Origin: Acetomicrobium sp. UBA3949 | Lineage (GTDB): Bacteria; Synergistota; Synergistia; Synergistales; Acetomicrobiaceae | DNA length: 28,709 nt | Reading direction: 5' to 3' | Assembly (NCBI GenBank): GCA_002385485.1 | Contig: DGDP01000002.1 | Location: 1 to 28,709 of the forward strand | In this document: positions 7,530 to 16,154 of the stretch, one piece after another | Position numbering within the stretch: the first letter of the stretch is position 1 | How the letters are laid out: every line of letters starts with the position of its first letter | Translations under genes and position numbers: made by a program | The notes under the pieces: model-generated | Told to the model about the DNA's origin: nothing | Seen by the model: the letters and a program-made list of their open reading frames with translations, nothing else | Databases searched by the model: none

Positions 7530-8108
7530 TCATTCCCACAAACTTTTCTCGCTCGTCGAAACCGCCAAAACTCCCCTCGATAATATTTTATTGGCCTGCT
7601 CCTTCGTCTTTACCAATCCGCCGGCGATCAAAGGAAAGGGTATTTCCTTTAAAATTGTCTCATCCACCGAAATAACCGAAATACCCGGAAGAACTTCGAC
7701 GAAGTCGGGATTCATACTGTAAGTCAAATGCTTGCCCTTTTTAAAGGCCTGGGAATCGAGCAAAAATATGCGCAATATGGTTAAAATGTTTAAATCCCTA
7801 GCAACTTCCAGAACATTTTTGTGTGTGCTTATGATGCCATCGGGGCTTATATGACGCACTAAAAATTTAATACCAGACGGATCGGTCTTCAATCCCTCCA
7901 CTAAATCGGCATGAACAAATACGAAATGCCCCTTTGTCCTCAATCTATCAACTACATCCTTTAACGAATCTATAGAAGATTCGAGGATAAACACACATCT
8001 AGGCGATATGTTTAAAATGACATCGATATCCTGATACGACCTCAACGCCGGTATTATGGGATGTTTTTGCATCAAACTCCTCAAGTCGCCAAGCCTTGAC
8101 ATCAACAT
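7530..8108 (-). CDS. glpP: GlpP, glycerol-3-phosphate-responsive antiterminator
   Basis: This 192-aa protein matches the GlpP family, a single TIM-barrel-like domain. PIIPALRSYQDIDVIL near the N-terminus, the HADLVEGL strand with its following DPSGIKFL, and PLIAGGLVKTKEQANKIL near the C-terminus are characteristic. In Bacillus subtilis GlpP binds glycerol-3-phosphate and lets RNA polymerase pass terminators in glp leader RNAs. Here it is the first gene of the glycerol/dihydroxyacetone cluster, and two terminator-like hairpins follow downstream, so the same control is inferred. ATG 8108 has AAAGGGG 6 bases upstream; ATG 8102 is an in-frame alternative. Confidence 0.9.
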   Translation of the reverse strand: MLMSRLGDLRSLMQKHPIIPALRSYQDIDVILNISPRCVFILESSIDSLKDVVDRLRTKGHFVFVHADLVEGLKTDPSGIKFLVRHISPDGIISTHKNVLEVARDLNILTILRIFLLDSQAFKKGKHLTYSMNPDFVEVLPGISVISVDETILKEIPFPLIAGGLVKTKEQANKILSRGVLAVSTSEKSLWE

Positions 8109-8216
8109 ATATAACCCCTTTTTATCTTTTATGGTAAACCTATCATGTACAATCTATTCTACCAAGCAAAACAATGGTGTGCAACTAAAAAGCAGGTCAA
8201 TTTCAGAATTGAATTG

Positions 8217-9164
8217 TCATTGAGTGATTACAATTAAGTTTCCCATTTCTCGGGCACTTTTGCCATAAAGCATCATTTCATCCGTTGCTTCCACTGCTTC
8301 TCGAAATCCCCAGCAAGCCAGGAGGACTTCGGATAGCGAAAGCAGGCATTTAGTTCGAAGATCTTCCCAAAGAGGCATGTTCAGAATAAGCCATGTATAC
8401 AGAGGTTGAGCTTCAAAGACGTCCTTAAAACGATAAATATATCGCAGCAGGTACATATCTGAACCCTTGATGACTGTGGGATTGCTGTCGCTAAGCTCGA
8501 AGTGCCTGAGTTGGTCTGCCACAAAGCCGCTCTCCTCCCACTCACGCAACACCTGGTCGTCGGGAAGTTTGGAAAGAGAAAACCACATTGGGGGAGGAGA
8601 CAAAAAAGAAGGGTCTAAAACATCTATAGCTCGGGACAGCCAGATCTTCATGCGCGTCAACGATTCCGATAAGTTCCAGTGCAAAGACCATCTTAATCCC
8701 CAATATGCCGTCTCTAACGTCACATCTTTAATGTTTCCTTCCAGATTATTGCCGTAGGGCCTCAAAAGGACGCTCTTTTTTTCGCTCCCAGCCGTTCGTT
8801 TCCGCATGATGCTCTGTAATACAGAAATGGTAGTCTCGTGATCACCAATGGGCTCGAGAAGCTCGAGCAGGCCTTTACGCAATGCATTTACGGATTCCTT
8901 GGTCAGAAACACTTTTCCAAGCAACCCTAAATCAAAGGCCTTTGGTTTATTACGACAAAACGCTACTTCGCTCCATTGAGCACTACCAATCTTACCCCAA
9001 CGCCACACTTCATAGCTTTCTCGAAAAGAACTACCGATTAAAACTCTGTTGAAAGGCATCAAAAGTGCAACGAGGGGGGAAAACTCCAAAGGAATGCCCG
9101 GCAACACATCGCTGTCCGGCAACCTAACTATCTCTCCAGAAGACATAAGCTCAAATAGGCGCAT
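8217..9164 (-). CDS. Hypothetical protein, 315 aa
   Basis: I do not recognise this protein. It has no signal peptide, no clear membrane segment and no familiar catalytic motif. It is rich in Trp and Leu, and the second half looks helical (repeated WSLHWNL, RYIYRFKDVFEA and ACWGFREAVEATDEM segments), which may be TPR-like but is not clear enough to call. It starts at ATG 9164 with GAGGGGGTGA upstream and lies between the lipid A acyltransferase and glpP, all on the minus strand. About 108 bases separate it from glpP, so it may be a separate unit. It may be specific to its lineage. Confidence 0.8.
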   Translation of the reverse strand: MRLFELMSSGEIVRLPDSDVLPGIPLEFSPLVALLMPFNRVLIGSSFRESYEVWRWGKIGSAQWSEVAFCRNKPKAFDLGLLGKVFLTKESVNALRKGLLELLEPIGDHETTISVLQSIMRKRTAGSEKKSVLLRPYGNNLEGNIKDVTLETAYWGLRWSLHWNLSESLTRMKIWLSRAIDVLDPSFLSPPPMWFSLSKLPDDQVLREWEESGFVADQLRHFELSDSNPTVIKGSDMYLLRYIYRFKDVFEAQPLYTWLILNMPLWEDLRTKCLLSLSEVLLACWGFREAVEATDEMMLYGKSAREMGNLIVITQ

Positions 9165-9264
9165 GGGCGAATCACCCCCTCTATATGCCCAATATAAGTT
9201 TGCATTTATATTAGCTTTAGAACAAGTCTTGGGGCAAAAAAAACAATTTACGTTATGAAAAATT

Positions 9265-10116
9265 TCACGCCCTCCAACGCCTGTGAAACCATAACCATTG
9301 TTCAGGATGTAATTTTATAAAGCCCTCTAGTATCTCGTTAAATCTTTGTGTCATTTTCATGATAGCATCATCTCGTGGCATTGTTGCATATGGCTCTATA
9401 GGAGGCAAAACCAATACCTCATGCTTGAAGGGGGCCACCCTGTAGGAGGTTATGGGCACTACAGGTACTCCGGCAATCAAGCTCAAAGCAGCAGGACCGC
9501 CAACAGTGCTCGCCTCTTTTCCCATAAAGGATAGTTTTAACCCCTCCCTTCCTCCGTCCTGATCGGCTAACACGCCTATAAATTTGCCTTGCCTCAATAA
9601 TTTAACGCCCTTTAATAAGATCTTTTTTTTAGGTATGGTATCGACGCCCAATTTTTTTCGGTAACTTGACAACAATTCGGAAACATGGACATCATTTGGA
9701 TCCCTAACGCCCGCTACCAGCGGATACCCCCTATGGGCCAACCAAGCTGCCAAAAGCTCCCAATTGCCAATGTGGCCCGTAAGAAGTACGAGGCCCCTCC
9801 CCTTTTTTGCTATATCTGTTAAATATTCTTCCCCCTCCACCCTCGTTACCCACTTTGCTACTAAAGAAGGATTTTTAGTCAAAGAGAGAAATTCTATGAT
9901 CGATAAGGAAAGATGAAAATACAGTTTTTTTAAAATCTCCTTTCTCCAACGATCATCCTTGTCCGGATAGGCAATTTTCAAATTCATTAAGGCAACATTT
10001 TTCCGTACCCTAATAGCTCGTGCTGTAATATACAGCATACAACTTAGGGCATTTGCCACTATGCCCGGATTTACCACAAAATGGACACCTTTTATTACAT
10101 TAGCCGTTAAACTCAT
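9265..10116 (-). CDS. lpxL: Lipid A biosynthesis acyltransferase (LpxL/HtrB family)
   Basis: This 283-aa protein has the HtrB/LpxL layout. A hydrophobic N-terminal segment (about residues 8-32) would anchor it to the inner membrane. The catalytic HX4E motif is HIGNWE at residues 115-120. The C-terminal PEQWLWFHRRW is a family signature. It should transfer a secondary acyl chain to a lipid A precursor, which implies an outer membrane with lipopolysaccharide. The ATG at 10116 follows GGGAG. A 40-bp terminator lies just upstream, so it probably has its own promoter. The exact acyl specificity (LpxL, LpxM or LpxP) cannot be told from sequence. Confidence 0.9.
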   Translation of the reverse strand: MSLTANVIKGVHFVVNPGIVANALSCMLYITARAIRVRKNVALMNLKIAYPDKDDRWRKEILKKLYFHLSLSIIEFLSLTKNPSLVAKWVTRVEGEEYLTDIAKKGRGLVLLTGHIGNWELLAAWLAHRGYPLVAGVRDPNDVHVSELLSSYRKKLGVDTIPKKKILLKGVKLLRQGKFIGVLADQDGGREGLKLSFMGKEASTVGGPAALSLIAGVPVVPITSYRVAPFKHEVLVLPPIEPYATMPRDDAIMKMTQRFNEILEGFIKLHPEQWLWFHRRWRA

Positions 10117-10160
10117 CTATTATTTCTCCCTGCCTAAGGTTCCCTATAGTTTAATATTAC

Positions 10161-10200
10161 TATAAAAATAAGGCGGTATTAATACCGCCTTATTTTTATA
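10161..10200. terminator. Bidirectional intrinsic terminator, 40-bp perfect palindrome
   Basis: Positions 10161-10180 are the exact reverse complement of 10181-10200, with AAGGCGGTAT / ATACCGCCTT as the core flanked by A and T tracts on both sides. It ends the tyrS / Mop transcript on the minus strand and separates it from the acyltransferase gene. Confidence 0.9.
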
Positions 10201-10234
10201 TTTGAGATCTCGCGAAACATCAATTGTGTATTTT

Positions 10235-10444
10235 TCAGTCCGTAGCTACCATTACTTCCGATGCCTTGATCATAGCGTAGGCATCCACACCTTCCTTGAG
10301 ACCCAACCTCTCGGCCGAAGCTTTGGTGATGATCGATACTACTTGCTGACCCCCCGGCAACTCCAGAGTAATTTCCGAATTGACGGCTCCATGGATTACT
10401 TTGACTACCTTACCCTTTAATACATTTCTTGCGCTTATCTTCAT
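10235..10444 (-). CDS. Mop/TOBE-domain molybdate-binding protein (molbindin)
   Basis: This 69-aa protein is a single TOBE domain, the length of stand-alone molbindins. MKISARNVLKGKVVKVIHG at the N-terminus, VNSEITLELPGGQQVVSIIT in the middle and GLKEGVDAYAMIKASEVMVA at the end match the Mop family closely. Such proteins bind molybdate or tungstate, usually as hexamers, for storage or homeostasis in the cytoplasm. ATG 10444 has AAAGGGGGG upstream. It follows tyrS by 24 bases and precedes a strong terminator, so it is probably co-transcribed with tyrS without a functional link. No molybdate transporter or cofactor genes lie nearby. Confidence 0.92.
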   Translation of the reverse strand: MKISARNVLKGKVVKVIHGAVNSEITLELPGGQQVVSIITKASAERLGLKEGVDAYAMIKASEVMVATD

Positions 10445-10468
10445 CGCCCATCCCCCCTTTATTTAAAT

Positions 10469-11746
10469 TTATCCCCGCTCAACCAAATGATACCTCTTCT
10501 TCCCAAGTTTTAACAACATGTATTTTCCATACAAGAAGTTGTCGCTGTCAACTTCGTAATTTTCCTCATCCACTCTCTCGCCATTCAGCGACACGCCGCC
10601 ACTGCGAATCAGTCGACGAGCCTCGCTTTTACTGGCACAGGCTCCGACGTGGACTAAGACATCCACCAAGCTCGAAGGTATCTCTTTTACATTGCCGCTT
10701 GGCACTTCCTGACGTATTTCTTCAAGTAACTCACAGGTAAGGTCTTCAAGTGTATAAGCCTCTCCAAAAAGAATCTCGCTAACTTTTTTTACTCTCTCCA
10801 CAGCATTATCGCCATGCACTACCCTTGTAATTTCGCCAGCCAAGATCTTCTGCGCCTCCCGACGCTCCGGATGCCTGGCGTGATGTGACATGACTTCCTT
10901 GATATCATCGATGGGAAGGAAGGTAAAGAGCTTCAGAAACTTCTCCACATCTCTGTCATCGGCGTTTATCCAAAATTGGTAAAATTTATATGGCGTTGTG
11001 CGCACAGGCGACAACCAAACCGTTCCCTCTTCGGTCTTGCCAAACTTTTGTCCCGATGCCGTCAAAAGCAATGGGTAGGTCAGGCCATACGCCTTTGCTC
11101 CCAATTTCTTACGGATTAGATCTATGCCTGCTATTATGTTAATTTGTTGGTCATTTCCTCCCATTTGCAGGGCGCAGTTCTCGTGCTGATACAGGTGATA
11201 AAAATCATAGGCCTGAAGAAGTATGTAAGAAAACTCCGTATATGTAATGGACTTTTCAGGATCTTCTATTCGACTCCTTACATAATCGCGAGCTATCATG
11301 AAATTTACAGTAAAATATTTTCCAACATCCCTTAAAAACTCAATAAGCCCCAATTTAGAGAGCCAAGAATAATTATTTACTATTTTAGCTGAGGAAGCAC
11401 CACAATCGAAATCCAAAAAATGCTCTATCTGTTTCTTTATTTCAGACAAATTGCGTTCTACCTGCTCCAATGTTAGAAGCTGTCTTTCCTTAGTTTTGCC
11501 TGAAGGGTCTCCAATTAGCCCTGTGCCTCCTCCAGCTACAGCAATTGGCTGATGTCCGGCACGTTGTAACCATGCCAACCCCATGATGGGGACAAGATGT
11601 CCGACGTGAAGGCTGTCGGCTGTTGGATCGAAACCTATATATCCTGAGGTAACTCTGGACTGAAAAACTTGGGACAACTCATCAGGGTCACTACACCACT
11701 CTACAAATCCTCGTTCTTGAAGTATCTTTAAAACATTCTCCGGCAT
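10469..11746 (-). CDS. tyrS: Tyrosyl-tRNA synthetase
   Basis: This 425-aa protein is a full-length class I tyrosyl-tRNA synthetase. The HIGH motif is HVGH at residues 47-50, the KMSKS-equivalent is KFGKT in SGQKFGKTEEG, and the tyrosine pocket is seen in QMGGNDQQINI. The last 70 residues are an S4 RNA-binding domain. It charges tRNA-Tyr with tyrosine. ATG 11746 follows GGGAGGAAG. Only 57 bases separate it from the upstream gene, which leaves no room for a T-box leader. It is probably co-transcribed with the Mop gene. Confidence 0.97.
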   Translation of the reverse strand: MPENVLKILQERGFVEWCSDPDELSQVFQSRVTSGYIGFDPTADSLHVGHLVPIMGLAWLQRAGHQPIAVAGGGTGLIGDPSGKTKERQLLTLEQVERNLSEIKKQIEHFLDFDCGASSAKIVNNYSWLSKLGLIEFLRDVGKYFTVNFMIARDYVRSRIEDPEKSITYTEFSYILLQAYDFYHLYQHENCALQMGGNDQQINIIAGIDLIRKKLGAKAYGLTYPLLLTASGQKFGKTEEGTVWLSPVRTTPYKFYQFWINADDRDVEKFLKLFTFLPIDDIKEVMSHHARHPERREAQKILAGEITRVVHGDNAVERVKKVSEILFGEAYTLEDLTCELLEEIRQEVPSGNVKEIPSSLVDVLVHVGACASKSEARRLIRSGGVSLNGERVDEENYEVDSDNFLYGKYMLLKLGKKRYHLVERG

Positions 11747-11803
11747 CGATCTTCCTCCCGAAATGTATTTGATATTTTATCATAGTAGCACAATGTAATA
11801 GTG

Positions 11804-13306
11804 TTATTGTGAAATATAATTCTCAAGCTCCCAAATTAGTTCTCCATGGTATATATCATTAAGTCCCACGAATAATCGCCCGGCATTTTTCAAATTATTT
11901 ACAAATTCGTATAATTGGTCGTATTTTTGCTTAAAAGCCTCGTCGGCAGGATCACCTACGTTGAACAAACGTTCCATCGACAAAACTTGTTTAAGATTAT
12001 TAAAAGTAGAAGCAAAATTTATATCGGTCCACATAAGATACTCGCGATCCACAACATTTGGAAAGGCATCTTTTAAAGAAATCCCGCTAAGAAGGCTTTC
12101 GGAGGAAATGAATCCCATAATGGCCATTTGATCATTGGCTACCGCGATAATTGTCGCCGGAATATTTATCGCTCCTCCGCTCTCGTAGCCTGCGACAGAA
12201 TTGCTGTTAATCCTCAAACTTGCCAATTTATCTTGCCAAATTCCGCTAATTATAGTTTTTCCTATATCCCCTCTATCCGGAAATTGGAAGAGCACTCCAG
12301 GCATGGGGATGGAAAATATATTTGCCCTGCCGCCAACAGTTAAAACCATCTGCCCCTTTAAAAATTCCAATATACTCTCCGAACTTTGACCAAGCACATC
12401 TGCCAACATCGAAACTCCCCTGGCCAATTCCGGGGTATCTAGAATCGTCATACCCAACGTGATAGAACGTTGTTCTGGCAAAAGATAGTTACCGCTCCAC
12501 TTTTGAGGAGTCAGTAAGGCCAATTCCTCATCCGAAAAGATCCTTTCTATTCCTTCCAATCTCCATTTGGCCTGCAATTTGCCACCATCTAAAAACCAAG
12601 CCAGCTCTACGTCGAAAGGCATATCGTCAAAGCTGTCAAAGGGTATAAGGTTTGCCGGTACATGACACAACAGGTGTCCGGGCCATTCTTTATACATAGA
12701 CCATTTAATGCTAAAGGAATCGTCTTTACCTTTATCCCTTTTATCGAAGTTTTGTTCCATGAGGATCAAATCTTCTTCCGATGAGGAAACAAGCAAGACC
12801 TTTCCCCGCAGAGACATCCACATACTCCTTTTATCGCTGGGATATATGACCATACGATCGCCATTTAACTCAAACTTTAAATCGGGATAATCCTCTTTCC
12901 ATTTCAAAGGCAATCTGTTCAGTTCAATAGAAGGCATAACTTCTTCGTCGGGTTCTATGGCCAGGTACAGCTTCCCGTCCACAGGGTACATCATTAATGC
13001 GGCTTTTTTCGAATCTTTCAAGAGGACTAAAACCAGTGTTGCCAACTCAACATCCGCTTCCCTAAGATTTAGGTTTGAAAGAAAGCTTTTACTAAAAGCA
13101 ACGTAATTTGCAAGATACGACAGAGTAGAATTTTGATCTGTGTATACGATATACAACAAATTTTCGTCCGGGCTAGGAAGGGCGGAGGTGAGGTCCACTT
13201 TTGCTACAGGTTTGCCCAAAAAAACCAAACCGGATACCAATATTCCTAAAGCGACAAAACAAGAGAGCCAAAAAACGATCGCGCGTTTAACCCTAGAACC
13301 ACCCAA
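11804..13306 (-). CDS. Membrane-anchored protein of unknown function, about 500 aa
   Basis: I cannot assign a function. A basic stretch (GGSRVKR) is followed by one hydrophobic helix, AIVFWLSCFVALGILVSGLVFLG, then a long hydrophilic region without further clear membrane spans. This suggests an uncleaved N-terminal anchor with most of the protein outside the cytoplasm. The outer part has repeated beta-type segments such as LYLAIEPDEEV and KLQAKWRLEGIE, and resembles in style DUF3352-like proteins, but I cannot confirm a family. The start is probably TTG at 13306, 6 bases after GGAGGG; an upstream TTG at 13345 has a poorer site. It precedes tyrS by 57 bases on the same strand. Confidence 0.75.
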   Translation of the reverse strand: MGGSRVKRAIVFWLSCFVALGILVSGLVFLGKPVAKVDLTSALPSPDENLLYIVYTDQNSTLSYLANYVAFSKSFLSNLNLREADVELATLVLVLLKDSKKAALMMYPVDGKLYLAIEPDEEVMPSIELNRLPLKWKEDYPDLKFELNGDRMVIYPSDKRSMWMSLRGKVLLVSSSEEDLILMEQNFDKRDKGKDDSFSIKWSMYKEWPGHLLCHVPANLIPFDSFDDMPFDVELAWFLDGGKLQAKWRLEGIERIFSDEELALLTPQKWSGNYLLPEQRSITLGMTILDTPELARGVSMLADVLGQSSESILEFLKGQMVLTVGGRANIFSIPMPGVLFQFPDRGDIGKTIISGIWQDKLASLRINSNSVAGYESGGAINIPATIIAVANDQMAIMGFISSESLLSGISLKDAFPNVVDREYLMWTDINFASTFNNLKQVLSMERLFNVGDPADEAFKQKYDQLYEFVNNLKNAGRLFVGLNDIYHGELIWELENYISQ

Positions 13307-13526
13307 GGAAATCCCTCCAGATTGACTAAGTTTATTATGATACAACCTGTTTAAGCAGAAACAATAAGGAATACAATAAATTAGAAAAAATTATGCTTGC
13401 TAGAATTAATGAAATTTACAATAATAAATACAGTGAGACGCAAAATCCCTTACAATAACTTATATAATATATCATCTCGCCTGCATTATAACTACCATAT
13501 CTTTAAAACATGGGGAGCGATAAATT

Positions 13527-14046
13527 GTGACTACCATCTTGGGTCTATTTTTCATTTTTTTTCGCGCGGATAGCCGATGTCTCGATAGGAACTCTCCGCA
13601 TTCTGTTGTTAGTCCGCGGCATGAGATTAAAAGCGGCTATGATTGGTTTCTGCGAAGTATGCATATATATGATTGCCCTGTCGATAGTTCTGGGAGGCGG
13701 ACAATTGAGCATGCTCGAGCTCGTCTTCTATGCCGGGGGGTTTGCCGCTGGCAACTATATAGGATCTATGTTGGAAGAGAAGCTGCTTTCCGGATATGCA
13801 CTGGTCGAAGTTATAGCTGAAAGCAGTCCCCTGATTGCAGAAAGGGTAGAAAGCCTAAGGGAAGCCGGATATGGAACAACAGTGCTTCAGGGGGAAGGGA
13901 AATACGGCAAAAGAATGATTCTTAAAATAGTCTGTGAGAGGAAAAAAATCAACATCGTCTTGGATATGGTCAAAGGGTTGGGTTTCATATACATATCAGA
14001 CGTCAAAAGCGTCACTGGAGGCTTCTTCGCCAACAAAGGGAAGTGA
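13527..14046 (+). pseudogene. UPF0316 membrane protein (DUF5698 plus DUF2179), N-terminus split by a one-base frameshift
   Basis: The main frame reads MLVRGMRLKAAMIGFCEVCIY and on to GKYGKRMILKIVCERK, matching UPF0316: about three membrane helices followed by a small DUF2179 domain. Just before it, in the same frame, lies FARIADVSIGTLRILL, the conserved first helix, but no start codon is available there. The GTG at 13527, with GGGGAG 9 bases upstream, starts VTTILGLFFIF in another frame. The two join perfectly if one T is removed from the T8 run at 13555-13562, giving 172 aa, the usual size. As read, only a truncated protein could start (TTG 13606, no ribosome site). Function of the family is unknown. 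Confidence 0.85.
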
Positions 14047-15378
14047 GACCGTACAAACCACCGTCGTGCCCTTGCCGCGTGAGGTAGTGATATCTATACT
14101 ACCTCCAACCAAGTGCATTCTCTCTATCATATTCGCAATCCCTCTGTGCCCTTTCACCCTTAAGGCTTCTGTATCCCCTTCAAAATCAAAACCGCATCCG
14201 TCGTCTTCAATGCTAAGCATTAAGGATTTGCCCTCATAAAACAGCTTTATCCAGACGTTACCTGCATGACCATGTTTGACTGCATTGTTGATTGCCTCTT
14301 GAGTTATCCTGAAGAAAGCAAGAATTGTATCTTTATCCACCTCCGGAAGCTCAGAAGTCTCTAAATGTATCTTAACTCCGTAAACTCGCGCTAGTCGATC
14401 GGTAAGCTCTGTCAATGCCTGCGACAGGCCTAAGTCCAACCAGGGAGGCGAGAGGCTATCGCATAACCCCCTCAACTCCTTAACTGCTTCTGTCGCACTC
14501 TCCTCGGCTATTTCTATGTATTTTTTAGCCTTATCACTCCAATTTTCACGCTTCAAAAGTAATATCCTTTGCAATAAGGCTGTGACATCCTGGAGTGGAC
14601 CGTCGTGTATTTCCCTCGCAAGCTTGGTCCTTTCCTCTTCCTGAACCCTCACCAAGTCGGAAACATATCTTTGTGTAAGCTCCTCCCTTTCCCTCGCCGT
14701 CTGGGCCAGCTGATACAACACTTTCCTGAGCCTTCGAATCTCCTTAACTGCGAACGGATCGTCTTTTTTGGGGAGGTCCTTCCCCCATTTTAACGAACTG
14801 ACCTCAGATTCGAGGGAAAGCAAAGGCATTATCAACCACCTCCAGAAAGCCCATGCCGCACACACCCCAGCAATAGCCAACAATCCCACGGCTACCGGCC
14901 ACAGGTGAGAAAAGCGAACCATCGGTCCTAAAAGCTGAGACCATGCCACTGCTGCAATCACATACCACCCTTGAGAAGTAGGAATGGCTGCTATAGTATA
15001 ATTATCTCCAAAAGGTCCCCTGACAAGTATTGCCCTGCCAACCGGTATCCCTCCCTGCCACAGCTGGGGTAGCACATCCTGCGCCCGGGAAGATGCCGCC
15101 AATAAATTGCCGCTTTCATCCACTAAGGCTACCCAACCGGGCAAAGATATATCCAATGCAAAGGATTCAAGAGATCGAGACATCATTAAATTGCGGCGCA
15201 TGAAGCGAGGTCTGTCCACCTGCATGGCGACCGATTGAGCTAAATCCAAAACATATGATTCAGCAATGTTTTTCATTGCCTTTTCATGCTCTACAACACC
15301 CCAACCGGTTACTACTAAGATGGCGACGGAGGGAATTAATATCAACAAAGTGAGAATCAAAAGCAGGTGCTTTTTCAT
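13996..15378 (-). CDS. NarL/DegS-type sensor histidine kinase
   Basis: This 460-aa protein has a membrane helix at about residues 3-24, an external sensing region of about 130 residues, a second helix near 158-183, and a short linker. The HisKA_3 box LAREIHDGPLQDVTALL places the phospho-accepting histidine at residue 258. The ATP-binding domain has QEAINNAVKHG (N box), DDGCGFD and GHRGIANMIERM. It should autophosphorylate and pass phosphate to the response regulator whose gene overlaps its start by one base (TAATG). The signal is unknown. The 3' end overlaps the convergent UPF0316 gene by 51 bases. Confidence 0.95.
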   Translation of the reverse strand: MKKHLLLILTLLILIPSVAILVVTGWGVVEHEKAMKNIAESYVLDLAQSVAMQVDRPRFMRRNLMMSRSLESFALDISLPGWVALVDESGNLLAASSRAQDVLPQLWQGGIPVGRAILVRGPFGDNYTIAAIPTSQGWYVIAAVAWSQLLGPMVRFSHLWPVAVGLLAIAGVCAAWAFWRWLIMPLLSLESEVSSLKWGKDLPKKDDPFAVKEIRRLRKVLYQLAQTAREREELTQRYVSDLVRVQEEERTKLAREIHDGPLQDVTALLQRILLLKRENWSDKAKKYIEIAEESATEAVKELRGLCDSLSPPWLDLGLSQALTELTDRLARVYGVKIHLETSELPEVDKDTILAFFRITQEAINNAVKHGHAGNVWIKLFYEGKSLMLSIEDDGCGFDFEGDTEALRVKGHRGIANMIERMHLVGGSIDITTSRGKGTTVVCTVSLPFVGEEASSDAFDV

Positions 15379-16013
15379 TATTCCAACAGTTCCTCCAAGG
15401 TAACAACGCCATATTTTAAAGCCAACAACAAAGCTTCGGTTTTATTGCGAGCACCAAGCTTGTCGTATATTGATGCCAAATGGGTCTGAACTGTCCGTTC
15501 ACTTATATATAGTTTTGAGGCTATTTCTTTGCTGGATTCACCTCTGCCGGCCAGCAACAAAACTTCCCTCTCCCTGGGAGAAAGCGATTCCGGAGTAAAG
15601 CCTGGTTCTTCGACGGCAGTAGCCACTTCTTTATCCAGATAAACCCCTTGGGACGCCACTATTTCTATCGCTCTCAGAAGCTCTTCGGGCGACGCCGTTT
15701 TCAAAATGTATCCCTTTGCACCAGCCCTTAAGGAAGCCAGCACGTATTGCTGGGCATCGTAGGAAGTGAGCATTAAGCAGGCAACCTTCAGCTCCTCCTG
15801 TCTTATTTGTCTGACCAGGGTAACTCCGTCGATCCCAGGCATTCGTATGTCTATGAGAGCAACATCCGGAAGTTGGTCTCTTATTACTTTCAAGGCGCTT
15901 TCACCATCGGAAGCTTCTCCTACAAGTTTTATGTTTTCCCTGTTCTCCAAATAAGATTTAAAACCTTCTCTCGTTAACGGGTGATCGTCTGCCAATACAA
16001 CTTTTATGACCAC
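15378..16013 (-). CDS. NarL/FixJ-family response regulator
   Basis: This 211-aa protein has a receiver domain (residues 1-120) with the acidic pair in LADDHPL, the phospho-accepting Asp55 in ALIDIRMPG, and the conserved Lys in GAKGYILK. The C-terminal LuxR-type helix-turn-helix runs from LSPREREVLLLAGRG through SSKEIASKLYISERTVQTHL. It should bind DNA when phosphorylated by the adjacent kinase. The start is GTG 16013 after GGAGGTG. Its targets are unknown; the divergent small gene at 16155 is one candidate, as neighbours are often regulated. Confidence 0.96.
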   Translation of the reverse strand: MVIKVVLADDHPLTREGFKSYLENRENIKLVGEASDGESALKVIRDQLPDVALIDIRMPGIDGVTLVRQIRQEELKVACLMLTSYDAQQYVLASLRAGAKGYILKTASPEELLRAIEIVASQGVYLDKEVATAVEEPGFTPESLSPREREVLLLAGRGESSKEIASKLYISERTVQTHLASIYDKLGARNKTEALLLALKYGVVTLEELLE

Positions 16014-16154
16014 TCTGTTTCACCTCCATTTAGACTTTCGAAATATTTCCTACATGTTTATTTTATACAACTATTACCACTTTGGATTACGTAAAGATGC
16101 TTATCGTTGTCGCCATGTAATTTTTTGGTGTATCATACGAAGGGGGTGAATTCG

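Noticed and set aside
11747..11803. T-box leader upstream of tyrS
   Set aside because: Only 57 bases lie between the genes, too short for a T-box, and no antiterminator pairing is visible.
13307..13526. Divergent promoter pair between the membrane-anchored protein and the UPF0316 gene
   Set aside because: The region is A/T-rich with a TATAAT at 13463-13468, but I found no convincing -35 partner at proper spacing on either strand, so no promoter is listed.
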